From Plantago elongata (taxonomy: Eukaryota > Streptophyta > Magnoliopsida > Lamiales > Plantaginaceae): a stretch of DNA of 64,000 bases. Below the pieces are notes generated by a model. It saw only the letters and a program-made list of their open reading frames with translations. It was not told where the DNA came from and did not search any database. The stretch's first letter is position 1. Each line of letters opens with the position of its first letter. Shown here piece after piece: positions 10,577 to 22,680 of the stretch. Where the stretch lies: contig JAYMSP010000047.1 in NCBI GenBank assembly GCA_036897095.1, positions 39,607-103,606 of the forward strand, in the 5' to 3' direction. A program made the translations under genes and the position numbers.

Positions 10577-13211
10577 ATGTCCTTCACCTGGAAGAACATG
10601 ATCACCATCTTCATCTTCTACTTCATCGTTCACTTACTCCCTCTGGCCTGCTCGGATCCTCGTATATCCGAAGCAGGCCTAGTCTGCGGCCAAGTCCGCC
10701 CGCCCCCAAACACGACTGTCATCCCGCTCTTTGTCTCCGAGATGGAAGTCCTCTCGCAACGAGTGATCGCCTCCTCCGGCTCCGGCTTCGCCACCTACTC
10801 TACCAACACCACCACCTTCAATCACACACTCAACATCTACGCGCTCGCCCAATGCTACAACGACCTCGTCCACAACGACTGCCTCCAGTGCTACGCGGCG
10901 GCCCGCACCCGTCTCCCCCGCTGCTTGCCGAACGTCGGAGGCCGCCTCTTCCTCGACGGGTGCTTCCTGCGGTACGACAGCTACTCGTTCTACAACGAGA
11001 CGATCAACAACACAACGGACACGGTGAATTGTAATAGCACGGTGGGGAACACGACGTTGGTGGCAGGGTTTTCGAGGAGGGTGAGGGAGATGGTCGGGAA
11101 CTTGACGGAGTCAGCGGTCGCGCGTGGGGGTTACGCCGTGAGCGGGCAGGGCCGGGACGGGGTGTTCGGATTGGCACAGTGTTGGCGGACGCTTGGAAGG
11201 GAGGGGTGTAGGCAGTGTTTGGAAAAGGCGGGAAGGGAGGTTAGGACGTGTTTGCCTGGTAGGGAAGGGAGAGCGTTGAATGCTGGGTGTTATTTGAGGT
11301 ATTCTACTGTTAGGTTCTTTGATAACCAAACAGACAGTAATCCTCATCGCTCCGGTGAGTTTTCGCACGTGAATTTCTGTTAGTATTTTTGCACTTTTTG
11401 TATGATCTGAGTCAAATTTCGTGTGGTTCGCACGCCGAATGTATGGGACGCTCACCTTGTTAGTACTAATTTGTTGTGATTCTACTGTTATTTAGAAGAA
11501 TATGATCAGGTTAGATCAATGTTTTTGGAGTTTGGGTTATTAATTCTTCTTTTCTGAGGTCTTCTGGTTAGGGATTTCAAGGAGAGGGGAAATGGTGGCA
11601 ATTGGTTTGTCTGCATTGGCCTTCTGTATGCTCTCTGCATTTGGAGGTTATACAGTCTATGGAAGATGGAAGAGGATCAAACAAGGTATGTTGATCGTTC
11701 ATCGATCAGGATTGAATTTATGTTATCTGCCATGTTTAGCAAACTTAGCCGATAAACTAGGTGAAATTCGAAAATTTAGATGGTACTCTTAGAATGCGGG
11801 AAAAAGAAAGAAGTACTGATACAATTTGATCTTTTTGTCTGTAACAGCACGGAGTAATCTTGGCCAGATTTCATTTTCCTACAACAAGTCCAACTTGAAT
11901 TTCAAGTATGAAACTCTTGAGAAAGCTACAAATTACTTTGACCCTTTAAAAAAGCTAGGCCAAGGAGGAGCAGGAACTGTGTATAAAGGGACCCTATCCA
12001 ATGGTAAAATTGTTGCTGTCAAGAGGCTGTTCTTCAGCACTAGGCAATGGGTGGATGAATTCTTCAATGAAGTAAATTTGATTAGTGGAATCGAACACAA
12101 GAATCTTGTAAAGCTTCTTGGCTGTAGCATCGAAGGCCCGGAGAGCCTGCTGGTTTATCAGTATGTGCCTAACAGGAGCCTTGAACAGCACCTTTTTGGT
12201 GTAGATAAGAATAATGGTCGGGTTCTGAGTTGGAAGGAGAGGTATAATATTATTGTTGGAACGGCTGAAGGGATAGCATTCTTGCATGGAGGTTCTAATA
12301 TCAGGATTATTCATAGGGATATCAAGAGCAGCAATGTGCTTCTTGATGATAATTTTGATGCCATGATTGCAGATTTTGGTCTTGCTCGGTGTTTTGCTGC
12401 AGATAAAACGCATCTCAGCACAGGAATCGCAGGCACATTGTAAGAAAGACTCTTTACACATACTTTCTGCCAACGTATTGTTAGAATAACTCGAATCTAC
12501 CCCAAATGTAGATTCTAGAGTGCTTTAATGTGTTAATATATGGACAATTTAGAGTTCTGACAGTGATTAGTGTCTGCCTGTGATTGCAGAGGGTACATGG
12601 CACCCGAATACATAGTTAAGGGTCAATTAACGGAGAAGGCAGACGTCTACAGTTTTGGTGTGGTTGTTATTGAGATAGTTTCCGGGAGGAGGAACAATGC
12701 ATTTGTAGAGGATGCAGGATCTCTACTACAAACGGTAATTCCTTATCGCTCTGATCGTTCATACATCACATTGGTCATGCAAATGTTAGCCAATAACTGA
12801 TCATGTTATGTTCTGTATCAGGTTTGGAAGCTATACAGGATGGGCAGATTGACAGAAACAGTCGATCCCAGTCTAAAAGGCGAATTCCCAGAATTGGAGG
12901 TGGTAAAAGTGCTTAAGATCGGCTTACTATGCACACAAGCATCTGTTACTGAAAGGCCATCTATGGCAAGTGTCCTCAGGATGTTAACAGAAGAAATTTA
13001 TGAAATCCCTGAGCCAAACCAACCTCCTTTTCTAAGCACCGGTTCAATGTCTGGTAGCTCAACGAGGTCAACCTACAGCATTAACAGTTCTACATCAACC
13101 CCACTGGTGAAAGTCAGAACATCTTTCCCGTCTACGGATACTTCAAGTGTCCTGAGTTCGGACCGACAGGTTAGAAGTGAAGAGTTCAGGAGTAAAGGAA
13201 GTATAGTCTGA
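10577..13211 (+). CDS. CRK2-like: Cysteine-rich receptor-like protein kinase (CRK2-like)
   Basis: Plasma-membrane DUF26 receptor kinase thought to act in stress and redox-linked signalling. Coding exons are 10577-11354, 11572-11685, 11848-12439, 12590-12734 and 12822-13211, all with GT-AG junctions, giving 672 residues. Residues 1-26 are a signal peptide. Two Gnk2/DUF26 domains show C-x8-C-x2-C at C93/C102/C105 and C202/C211/C214. The membrane helix is about 267-289. The kinase domain has the glycine loop GQGGAGTVY (335-343), the VAVK lysine (K356), HRD (453-455) and DFG (473-475), so it looks like an active RD kinase. N-glycosylation sequons are frequent in the ectodomain. Exon 1 is markedly GC-rich compared with the kinase exons. 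The tail after the kinase domain is Ser/Thr-rich. Assignment to the CRK2/CRK3 group rests on overall resemblance recalled from memory. Confidence 0.94.
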
Positions 13212-13500
13212 AGAATACAAGGAAGCATAAGAGAAATTCTTGGGATACTTCATGCTTGGAGTTGAAGAAATGCAACAAAAGGAAGAAAATTGTACCATCA
13301 GAGAGTTCAATGTTTATTTGCACACACCTTATTTTTTGAAGAACTAGAGTGTATAGGAGTTGTGTAAAAAGGAAACTGAAAAGATGAGATTTTGGGTTTG
13401 CTGTAGGCTTTTAGAACAAATGAAACCAATGTAAATTGTGAACAATACTTCTTGCACCAAGGAAACGACATGTTCTTGCTAACCATCACTCATAGATAGT
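13212..13500 (+). other. Presumed 3' UTR of the CRK gene
   Basis: The sequence after the TGA is moderately AT-rich and contains AATGTAAATTG-like polyadenylation context near 13427. The exact cleavage site cannot be seen. Confidence 0.4.
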
Positions 13501-14903
13501 GATGTTATACGAGCCGATTATCATATTATTCACTTAACTCGAAACCAGGCTCAGCTCGTTACTTTAACGAGCCTGCGGTTGTAAGACCTGGAAAAGGTCA
13601 CGCTCGACTCATTTGGCTCAAACGAGGTTGGATTTTCTGCAAAAATTTCCATAAGTTAGAATTCCACCAGCCACCCATACAAAGTGAAAATGAGACGTGT
13701 TCATATGAAGAAGAATCTAGTACAGTAAATCCAATAAAGGCCTTTTAGCAGGACCGCTAATTCCTATATGTGGTCCAATGTAGTATTCAAAAATGGTTAC
13801 TGCAAATTTGTAGCCACACTATTATGTCAATGTGGCCTGGAGCCGTACCCATTTGCTTTATGAAAATGACTCACCTCTCATTTTCACGGGTCGGTTTCTA
13901 TTTGTCAACAGCAAAGCCTAATCCTCTTTGAATTCTATTCTCAATTCTCCAACAGTTATCTCATTAATGATGTCAAATGCTGAATCCATCGAGTAGACGG
14001 ATAAAAATTCTCCGACGTGTTTCGACTGGAACAATGCAAACTTCTACAAATGCTCAAAGGGTTACGGGCAGGGGAAGGAGTCTCTTACAGTGCATGTGGG
14101 TCTCATGATTCCCGATAACCTATCTACAGACTAGTTTTCGACAAGAAACTTAGCACTGCAACGCAGCACTCACGTATCTGCTACTGTAGATTGGTTATGC
14201 TAGGGAGTAATTAGTGGTACGCTCCCTCACAATGCATGTTTCTCGATAATAAGCTACAGACCAATTTTCGACATGTAAAACGTGGCCTGCAACATACACA
14301 CTCATCTACACTAGGGGGACCATACAGGCTTCTTTAACTAATTGCCAAGTGTACAGAAAATGAATTTACAGCTATTCAATCAATGTGGATATTATGCTAC
14401 AGACTGACAGCTACCATATAAGGGACCTAAAAGCTAAAGATTGTCGTCATCTAGGAATAAATAACTGACATAGACACAACAGCTTACCATCAACAACATA
14501 AATTCATAAATTCTTGTTTGTCATACCGATTGATCGGTCATATCCCCACTCTAATCGAATATTTTATGCATAAAAAATTCAATTTAAATTGAAAGAGACC
14601 ACTCAAATTCTATATCAATCAGTCCCTTAGAATTGCTCAGATTACTATGTGTAGTTTTGCATAAATAACTCTTGGCTTTCGACATAGTTCACTCTCGTCT
14701 GATAGCCAGTTTTGTTGTGATGATTCAATATAGAAATTATTTGGTCGAAAGCTAGGGAGAGATGAAAGAATATATAGAACCTTAAGCCATAGTACTATAA
14801 ATCATATCTGGTATTTGATTAGGCTGCATAACATTAGAAAAGAACATCTAATAAGTATCAGTGCATAACGACTACGTATGTGAGTTTCAGAAGTACACTC
14901 TAT
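13501..14903. other. Intergenic with GCTCG-rich fragment and diverged tandem repeat
   Basis: 13510-13640 contains repeated AACGAG/GCTCG-type motifs, also seen at 43495-43720, which look like remnants of a DNA transposon. 14081-14185 and 14221-14315 are diverged tandem copies sharing TGCATG, CAGAC.A.TTTTCGACA and CTGCAAC. No gene was found. Confidence 0.5.
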
Positions 14904-15080
14904 TCATCTTCCCTGACAAACAGTGATTTCCCCCTTATTAAGCATATCATAGAACTCCTTTGTTCTTCTTTGGTCGTTCCAGTGATGCATTTTCTAGAAG
15001 CCACCAGCCACTAGGCCTAGGCCAATGCCAACGAGGATCTCCTTTATTACGCTTGGGCCTTTGTACACTACATGAACCAT
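14904..15080 (-). pseudogene. COX5C: Cytochrome c oxidase subunit 5C with in-frame TAG
   Basis: On the minus strand the frame reads MVHVVYKGPSVIKEIL, a glycine-rich helix ending GLVAGGF, a TAG stop at 14994-14996 (codon 29), then KMHHWNDQRRTKEFYDMLNK and GEITVCQGR with a TGA stop. Plant COX5C is a roughly 64-residue inner-mitochondrial-membrane subunit of complex IV with GGLWKMHHWNEQRK at this place, so the TAG replaces the conserved Trp (TGG to TAG). The rest is in frame over 59 codons. The start region looks a few residues short. Just upstream of the ATG is a polypyrimidine tract and TTTTAG, matching the leader intron typical of plant COX5C genes, so this is not a processed copy. It could be a true pseudogene, or a functional allele with one sequencing error. 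Confidence 0.85.
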
Positions 15081-15090
15081 TGTTTACTGC

Positions 15091-15960
15091 TAAAAGAAGG
15101 GAAAAAAACACGATTAGATAGAAGAAAAGTTCAAGACGACATAAATCATGAGTACTGACAAGCTAAGACATTGATTCAGAAATGAATTGCTTAACCAAGT
15201 TCGAACTACAGAGTGCGATTATATAGCCGGGGTATGTAACCACGCTTGGTTTCATGATTTCAGAAACTAGCGACAAGAATCAAGTGGCAATTCGACCTCC
15301 ATTGCGGATTACTGTTATCCATGTAGTTGTTTAACATTTCTAAAGACTCCTAATCACGGAACAATATAGAGAAAAATTCAGACCTGACCAAATGTCAACG
15401 GAAACGAGAAGTCAATAACCACCAGATCTATTTTCGATACGATCATATGAAAGACACTATAGCTAGAATCCATTCATATACACGCACATTGAACAAACCA
15501 GCCAATGATATATAATGCTGCCACACAAATTTTCAAAAATCTTATCCTAACAAGCAAAACAACACAGAATTCTAGCCCCATTTGACGATTACATCACCAA
15601 TAATAATCACAATAGTCCAATACGCTAAGCTAAGGTATATAAATAAGCATTCTGTGTAAACATTCAACTTGTAATCCAGAAATAAGCATTCATGACTCAT
15701 GAGCAATATATCCAACAGCAACAAACAAGTTTCAAATCAACAATATCTCCATAATCCACATTAGATCATGATAGAATTTTGCTCCATTGTTTTCTGTGAT
15801 TTCAGTAAAAGCCATAAACCGAAAATTCCAGAAAATATACCAATCAAGAGATGAAATCGTGGAGCTAAAAGAGTCGAATACGAAAAATACCCTTAAGTTT
15901 TCAAAAGTGAAGTAGAATCAGACGAAATTGGGGATTAATATGCGCAGAGAAGGTGGTACA
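15091..15960 (-). other. Putative leader intron and 5' UTR exon of the COX5C locus
   Basis: No coding frame is seen. A minus-strand acceptor (CCCTTCTTTTAG) lies about 10 bases upstream of the COX5C ATG. A possible donor, AAGG then GTATTT, lies near 15890, preceded by a CT-rich 60-70 base stretch that could be the untranslated first exon. This gives a leader intron of about 0.8 kb. The exon boundaries are inferred only. Confidence 0.4.
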
Positions 15961-15979
15961 AAACTACAAAGGCATATAT

Positions 15980-16220
15980 GGGTAATTGTTATGCGACTTA
16001 AATGCTCGATTTAAATATTTTAATAGTGATTGAAATTGTAGTGGTATTGTTAAAATTGTGTTTGATATAAATTGTAATTGTATAGGGTATCATAGGTTTG
16101 TCATATAGGTTGAGAAAAATGTTGATACTGTAGAGCCATTTTAATCTTCGATATTTAAATGTCATAACAAACACAAAATAACATTAAAATAGACATTTGA
16201 ATGCTACTCCAGTCAGCCCC
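15980..16220. mobile_element. MITE family B, copy 1
   Basis: The 241-bp block starts GGGTAATTGTTATGC and ends in the complement of GGGGCTGACTGGAGTAGC, so its termini are imperfect inverted repeats. A full-length relative is at 27609-27842. It sits about 20 bases beyond the putative untranslated first exon of the COX5C pseudogene. Confidence 0.7.
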
Positions 16221-16381
16221 ATAATCTTTTGGAGAGAAGTAGGAACAGTCCTGAAGGAAAGGAGAGAATCAGGTGCCGCGACGTGTACTGTAAAACTTTG
16301 AAGCAATTTTGATCGTTGTCGGACCATACTGGAGAGTGTAGCCCACTGGGTTCTATTAGGCCCAAAAAACTTTTGTTCTCA

Positions 16382-16660
16382 AGTGACTAATTCGATGTAC
16401 CACTCTTTATTACTCCACCACCTCATCTTCTAAAAACTTTTCTTTTAAAAACTCTATTATAAACTCTCTAACTTTTTATCTCATTAACTAATTCTTTTAT
16501 TATATTTATTTCCTACTCCATCATCATTTTATTTAATATCTATGTTATTTACTATATATTTACAACTTTACCAACATAATATTCTACATTAATTATTATT
16601 TTATTATTTTTTCTTAAAACTAAATAAAATAAATTTTTAAGAAGTTTTTAATTGGTCACT
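16382..16660. mobile_element. Possible MITE with AGTGACYAATT termini
   Basis: The left end AGTGACTAATT is matched by the complement of the right end, AGTGACCAATT, and the inner sequence is AT-rich with partly complementary arms. No target duplication is evident, so the call is tentative. Confidence 0.38.
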
Positions 16661-19099
16661 GGGAGTAGATTTTAACTTCAAAAAGGTCCAAACTTAAGAG
16701 ATTACTTGAGTGAACTTCAGCTCCTTATCATTCCAAACTAGTATGTTATTTACACCATCATGGATCAAATCTCAATTTCGAGATATGTGTCACTATTTTA
16801 AGCATATAAACAGTAAGGGGCACGGAAAATGCTTCGAAGAGTCTTGGTCTTACTGAATATGAGGAAAGATTGTCTAATTAGTAATTTTAATTGAGTTTTT
16901 TCAACAAATATCATAGTTATACTTAAATTTTGATATTGTATCGTTACTTTTGTTAAACGTGGTCAATATGACCACACGTTATATAAAAGTTTAATTAGTG
17001 ATGTTAATAAACGGATTGAGTTATTAAATGGTAATTTATTAACAACTCAATTAGGCTGTCAAAATTTTAGGATCATATCTCAATTCCAATTATCCAAGCA
17101 AAGATAATTATTTTAAGAGAAACTTTCTTAGAAGTCTAGACTCTTAAAAGTCTGAAAGTCTCATACAAAAAAATTCAGTCGTATAATATGTATACAATAA
17201 TATATAATTTATAAATAGATAAAAGTTTACAATTTATACTCAAAAACTGCACAATTAATATATAATATTGCAGGACTCTCACGACTTTCGTAAAAATTTG
17301 AGCTTCCACAAATTTATGTATTATTTAAACATCACCATTAGCAACTTGAGCTATGTCGGTCAGGCTGGATTAGAAAGAAACAAAGGCAAAAGGGGACAAT
17401 TGTGATTGGAAATATTTGAATTAAGAGGTCGTCTGATGACTAAGCATGCACAAAACTGAAGAACCAAAAAAAATCACACCTTAATTCGACATAATTGCTT
17501 ATAATCAGGAAAGTTTTGAAACATAGTTAACCCGTCCAACTACAAAATGTCTAAGAGAGTCATCTGCTATTGTTTGCCATATTCCAAACAATGGAATCTG
17601 TTAACGCAGCCATTAGAAAGTTATTTTCTAAAATGGCTCACCTTAAAAAATCTATAGGCCCTTGTTATACTCCGTTCGAATAGTTCGAGGAGAATTCGTA
17701 ATTTTACAAAACTTAGACTGAGAAAATGCACGAAATACATTAAGATTTACATGCAATTTTAAGTGTAGTGTACATAGTACATGAGTAGTAGTAATGTACG
17801 AAGTTATATGGAATTATAAGTTAGACATGTATAAACAGAACAATGAAAAAACAAGTAAGAGCACTTTTTATAACAGTTATATAACAAATTCTAAATCTAA
17901 ATTTAAGCTAAAACAACAAGAATGGTTCAAAAACAACAAAACCTCAGGCATCCTAAATTGGTAAGCCCCACCATAACTCAATCTCAATTCTGAGCAATTC
18001 GAGAATAAATTCTCAGAATTGTGTGGGCGGAAGCAGTTTTTAGGAGCAATCAATTCCATCATTTTGCTTCCGTTTCTCTTATATACAATGTCAATCTTCA
18101 TCTAATCTACTGGTTTAATTATTAATTTAAAAATACATACATGCATAATAATCAATCAATTAAATGATACACCTTGAATTCTCCTAACGATGTATATTAA
18201 TTAGTAAGTCTCTAAAATTAGGATGAACTTTAAATGAGTTATCGAGAGACGGATATATTTTATTAAAAAAATATTAATGTTATTAAAAATATATATTCTC
18301 AACATTGATGTTATATTATCACAAGACTTATTTCGTTAATAATAAAGACGTTTTTAATTGATTAAATGAATAATTTTATCAATTTCATATATCGTTCCCA
18401 TATAAATTATCTAGAGATTGATTCTCATGAGAATTTATGTAATCTTAATAATGTAATAAAGACGAACAAATATTAAGTAAAAGTAATAATTTTTAACTTT
18501 TCACGTTAACCGTTTTTTACAATAAATTACTCTTAATCTAAGCTCAAACTACCTCTAAACAATAATGGTTAAATAACAAAATTATTCACAAAAACATTAT
18601 TTCTTCAATTTTCATTATATATTATTAAATCCAAGTTTTTAATTTTTTATAGTTACATACAAAATGAGTGATTTGTCTTATAACATCTCCTACTATGTTC
18701 TTACATGAATTAAAATAAAATGAATATATGATGACAAACATAAATATTAATATGTGACAAAAATATTTTTAATGTTGCAAAGTTATTATTATATGTTTAA
18801 TCCATCTTTTCAAAATAAAATGGGGTACTTGACATTTTCAAATACAAGATGGAGAGATCAATATATTTAATTAAATATTATTTTAGTACATGAAATAGGA
18901 GTTCGAAAGTTATCACAATTGTTATTGAAGAGCCTAATTTTTTTTAAAAATGATGTTAGAGGTTGATTTTAGTACCAAAGTTATGGAACTTCAATAAAAA
19001 GTGCTCTAACATAGAGGGGCTTGCACTAGAAGTGGTAAAACATTTCCAAAACAGAATATATGACCATACACAGTTATACGCAGAAATACAAACAACACC
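16661..19099. other. Intergenic, nothing recognised
   Basis: AT-rich sequence downstream of the Aux/IAA gene. Open frames of 74 codons (17877-18101, minus) and 68 codons (18963-19169, plus) have no recognisable domain. The latter runs towards the 3' end of the Aux/IAA gene. Confidence 0.5.
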
Positions 19100-19414
19100 G
19101 GGCATATCTAAAGAGCATTTAGACCACGCAGACTACATAGTACGTGAGTTTTACAAACTTGGAATATGAACTTCACAAACATCTTGTATAACTTGTCACA
19201 CAAACTACAAATCGGACTAGATAAAGTAATAAATAGACTTGTAGACGCATAATCAAGAAACGGATAAGAACTGGACTGTGTGAGTTGTGACTCCATCGAA
19301 AGCAATTCTCGAGTGTATTTTCTCAGTCTCAACAGATTCATCTGCTTTCATGTTCCTCCTTAAATGATCTACTTCAGACTGGGCTAACAGAAAGCAATCA
19401 ACCACACTAGGTGG

Positions 19415-21575
19415 CTAGCAGCGGTTCTTGGCCCTGGGAGCTGAAACAAAATGAAATATGGCGACGTCAATTATGGGGCAGATAAGCACAATCATTCAAT
19501 GTCTGGCTTTCTAGATTTTGATCAATTATAATGATGAGATTCCAAAGTCTGACCAACTATGTTACATAAAATACGATGAGGACTCAATGAAGAGGGGAGA
19601 TGTATGTATGTTACTTATGATACTATTCAACAGAGATAACATTGACTAAAGCTACCTAGAATCTAAAATCAACAACTGATGTTACTCACCTAATCCAATA
19701 GCATCAGAGCCTTTCATAATTTTGAGCCTTTTGCATGAGCCAATGAACATCCTAAAACAGAAATAAATAATCAGCAATAAAATAGTTTAGCAGGCGTAAT
19801 CAAATAATAATGGTTCTGTCCTCCCACGTGTATTGAGTTTCATGCAGATTGGAATTTCGAGTTCAAGTTTAAGACAAATCATTTTTTGTAACATTATAAA
19901 TAATCATAATCAGTAGGTTAATAATCTTCTGTGAACAAAACCAGCTTAATTTACTTGGTCCTGTAGTAATTTCCACGGAAGCTACGGGAAACAAAGTATA
20001 ATATCGAAACCTAAATGTTCACCTCAACTCGTAGATAACATATTTAAATAAGGGGAATGGGGTACTTCGATGCCGATTTCAAGACCACAACAGTGTTAGT
20101 AATAACTTCAAGATTAGAGTAGAGGGTATACTAGTTGCAGATATTCAGCTCCACTTCAAAATAAGAGGTTGATACATCTCTTTTCAATAGTACTCTTAGC
20201 TAAAACAAATGCTTGAATAACCTAATTAATATGAATACATAAAGCAGACACTATGAAATGTCAATTGGCTTGAGTGGAGAGGAGAAGACAATTGTGACAT
20301 TTAGATAACTTCTTCTAAACTAATTATTTATATTCACACACAAGGAGGCAAGGCAATTATTGCATCAAGCAAAAGAGAGTAACATAGAACATTTATTAGG
20401 AGAAACCGCAACAATTGCAACAAGCGAAAAAGAGTAACAGTTAACAAGTAGCTTACTCCCATGGGACATCCCCAACAAGCATCCAATCACCATCCTTATC
20501 TTCATAAGTTAGCACATATTCAGACCCATGCAGAAGATCCTTCAACTTAGTTTCACACAGTGCTTCCCTGCTTGGAGGTCCTTGTGGTCCACATTGTCCT
20601 GAAACCAAAATAAAGTCATGTATCTAGAGACAGCAGTAAATAAGTTCTCTGTATTGGACCACAGTATACCTAAGGTAAAACAGCTGAACATTTTCTCCAG
20701 AGAAGAAGAGAGTTCTTTATAAGTGGAGTATGTTGCCAGATCCACCTTCCTCAGATAAGGAGCACCGTCCATGCTGACCTTGACAAAAAGAGGCTTGCCG
20801 TTAGCTTCATTGTTTTTTGTAGTGGTAGCCAAAGTATTTTTCCTGAAATTTCTGACAGGAGGCCAACCGATAACCTGTGCCCTGCACAAACACAAATTAG
20901 TGAGAAACAGAACTGTGTTGCAAGCCACTACTTGTTAAACCTACTTCAATCAGTAACTGTATTATCCCTCAGATTATTCAACTCCAGCACTTACTTAGCA
21001 GCAGGTGCATTGCTAGTGCTAGAAACATTCATCTTCTCATTAGATTCCTGGGATGCTTTAGCAGGCTTTTCTGTTTTTGTCCCATCAGTACCAGCTAACT
21101 TCGGGTTAGCAGAATCAGATCCCAGAGAATTAAACATCCAATTTCCTTCAAGGACCGCAGAATTTTTGGATTCTGAGAACCCATCTATTGTGTCCGAGAA
21201 TCCCCTTTTGCTTCCAGATGCAATAGTCTTTTGTGACAGGGAGTAGATCCCATCCAAGGAAGGAGCCAAAGGGAAAAGCTGCTTCTCGTCAATCTTGTCT
21301 GAGATTATCAGGGTAAACACAGAGTCTCTTTCAGGAGACTGAGATCCAGGAAGACCAAGCCTTAGTTCAGTGGCCTTCAGGTTCAAATTCTTCTTGTTTT
21401 CCTCAGGTACGCTCGAATCTGTAGAGCTGTCAGCAGTTGAATCAGACAATCCCAGATAATTGCACTCCTTCAGCCCAGTTTTGTTCTGGGAATTGCAGTC
21501 AGCTGATGCTGCATAAGCCATCAACGCAATATTACACGGACTTTGCCCCTCAACCCCCAAGAATGGTGGAGACAT
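19415..21575 (-). CDS. IAA9-like: Aux/IAA auxin-responsive repressor, IAA8/IAA9 type
   Basis: Nuclear co-repressor of ARF factors, degraded through SCF-TIR1/AFB when auxin binds. Coding exons in transcript order are 21575-20995, 20881-20670, 20598-20457, 19751-19690 and 19440-19415, giving 340 residues. Domain I has the EAR motif LRLGLPG (71-77). Domain II has the degron core GWPPV (199-203, in the context [14 protein letters not shown]). Domains III and IV follow ([32 protein letters not shown]), forming the PB1-like dimer module. The start MSPPFLGVE was chosen because it matches the family N-terminus and because a splice acceptor at 21607 lies between it and an upstream in-frame Met. The C-terminus is APRAKNRC, lacking the MEK block of the APRAMEK..SRN tail of relatives. 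Domain order and length fit the long IAA8/9/27 clade. Confidence 0.95.
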
Positions 21576-22680
21576 CACGTAAGAATTCGCCAATTGTTCA
21601 ACAAGTCTACAAAATTCAGAAAGTTGATTCACTCAGTAGCACAAAACCAATCAACAGGAAAGTAAACCATACTCGTAAATACTCATAAAGCTAGTAATGC
21701 CATGAAAGGAAAACGCTTACTAATCGTTACAGTTTAGCAAGTTATCTCATCTAAAGAGCAGTCCAAATATACCATTTCTATGTTAAAAGTTAAAACTGAA
21801 AACCACAAATATATGCATTCATCCAAATCAATAACCATTTTAAGCAAACCAGTTGTCTTAATATCTCTATCAAGTGATGTCAAGAGCACATGACTGAGAA
21901 GGCAATTTACAACCAACAAAACATATAAGATTTCCCAAAAACAACTAAATCAAAGACGTCCAAAAACTTCACTACTAAACCGATATAAATAAAATCATTT
22001 TCCTAAAATACGCTAAGATTGATTATCATAACCTCAACGTTAGGTCATCTATGCCGGAAACACCATACTTACTTTTCCCCTTTCGGAACAATAGCCAAGA
22101 TAGTCTGGTTCCATTGAACCTGAATAAAACCTTATAAAATCATCCTGTTTCATTTTCCTTTCTCATTTCTATCTTTCACCAAATCATTAAAGTGAGAGTA
22201 ATAGAACAGTCCATATTGAAAATTCATGCCTAAACTTTACCAGAGAAATTGCTATTCAGAAGATCGAAAATACAAACACATAATGCAGATAGTGAACCAA
22301 AAGCACAATATCAGGTACCAAACTATTCCTCAGAAGATCCAGACTAAAAACCACACACTATCACATCAGAAATCGTAAAAAACTACAGCTAATTCACACT
22401 AAACAGAAAGATCTCAGCTGATTTCCAGCATCATATTGTCAGTACTACAATACAAATTCATTCATAAAACACCAAAACAATATTACCTGAAGAAAGTTTT
22501 GCAGCTGAGAGCACACAGCAGGACCTAATTGAAGACGATGAGCAAGAGATTGTAGAGAAAAGGCACAGAAAACGCGAAGTAGAGAGAAGTTTCAAGGTCC
22601 TTCCATGTAACAGAAAGGTAGAGATTTTAGAGAGAGAAAGTGAGTTGCTTTTCGTTGTTCTGAGAGAAACGAAGCAAAAT
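21576..22680 (-). other. Leader intron and 5' UTR of the Aux/IAA gene
   Basis: The minus strand shows a CT-rich untranslated exon (about 22670-22487) ending CTTTCTTCAG|GTAATA. A roughly 880-base intron (22486-21607) closes with TTTTGTAG, and the second exon begins 31 bases before the ATG. No protein-coding frame is convincing in the intron. A 4-residue upstream ORF (22606-22592, MEGP) lies in the first exon. The transcription start is not defined. Confidence 0.6.

Noticed and set aside
10339-11034. 231-codon open frame overlapping CRK exon 1
   Set aside because: It begins at GTG rather than ATG, is out of phase with the kinase gene, and arises from the GC-rich exon. The DUF26 frame explains the region.
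11994-12473. 159-codon minus-strand frame over the CRK kinase exon
   Set aside because: Antisense shadow of a well-supported kinase exon, with no domain of its own.
21576-21632. Upstream in-frame Met (MNQLSEF) as start of the Aux/IAA protein
   Set aside because: A splice acceptor (TTTTGTAG, exon from 21606) separates it from the coding exon, and the family starts at MSPP.
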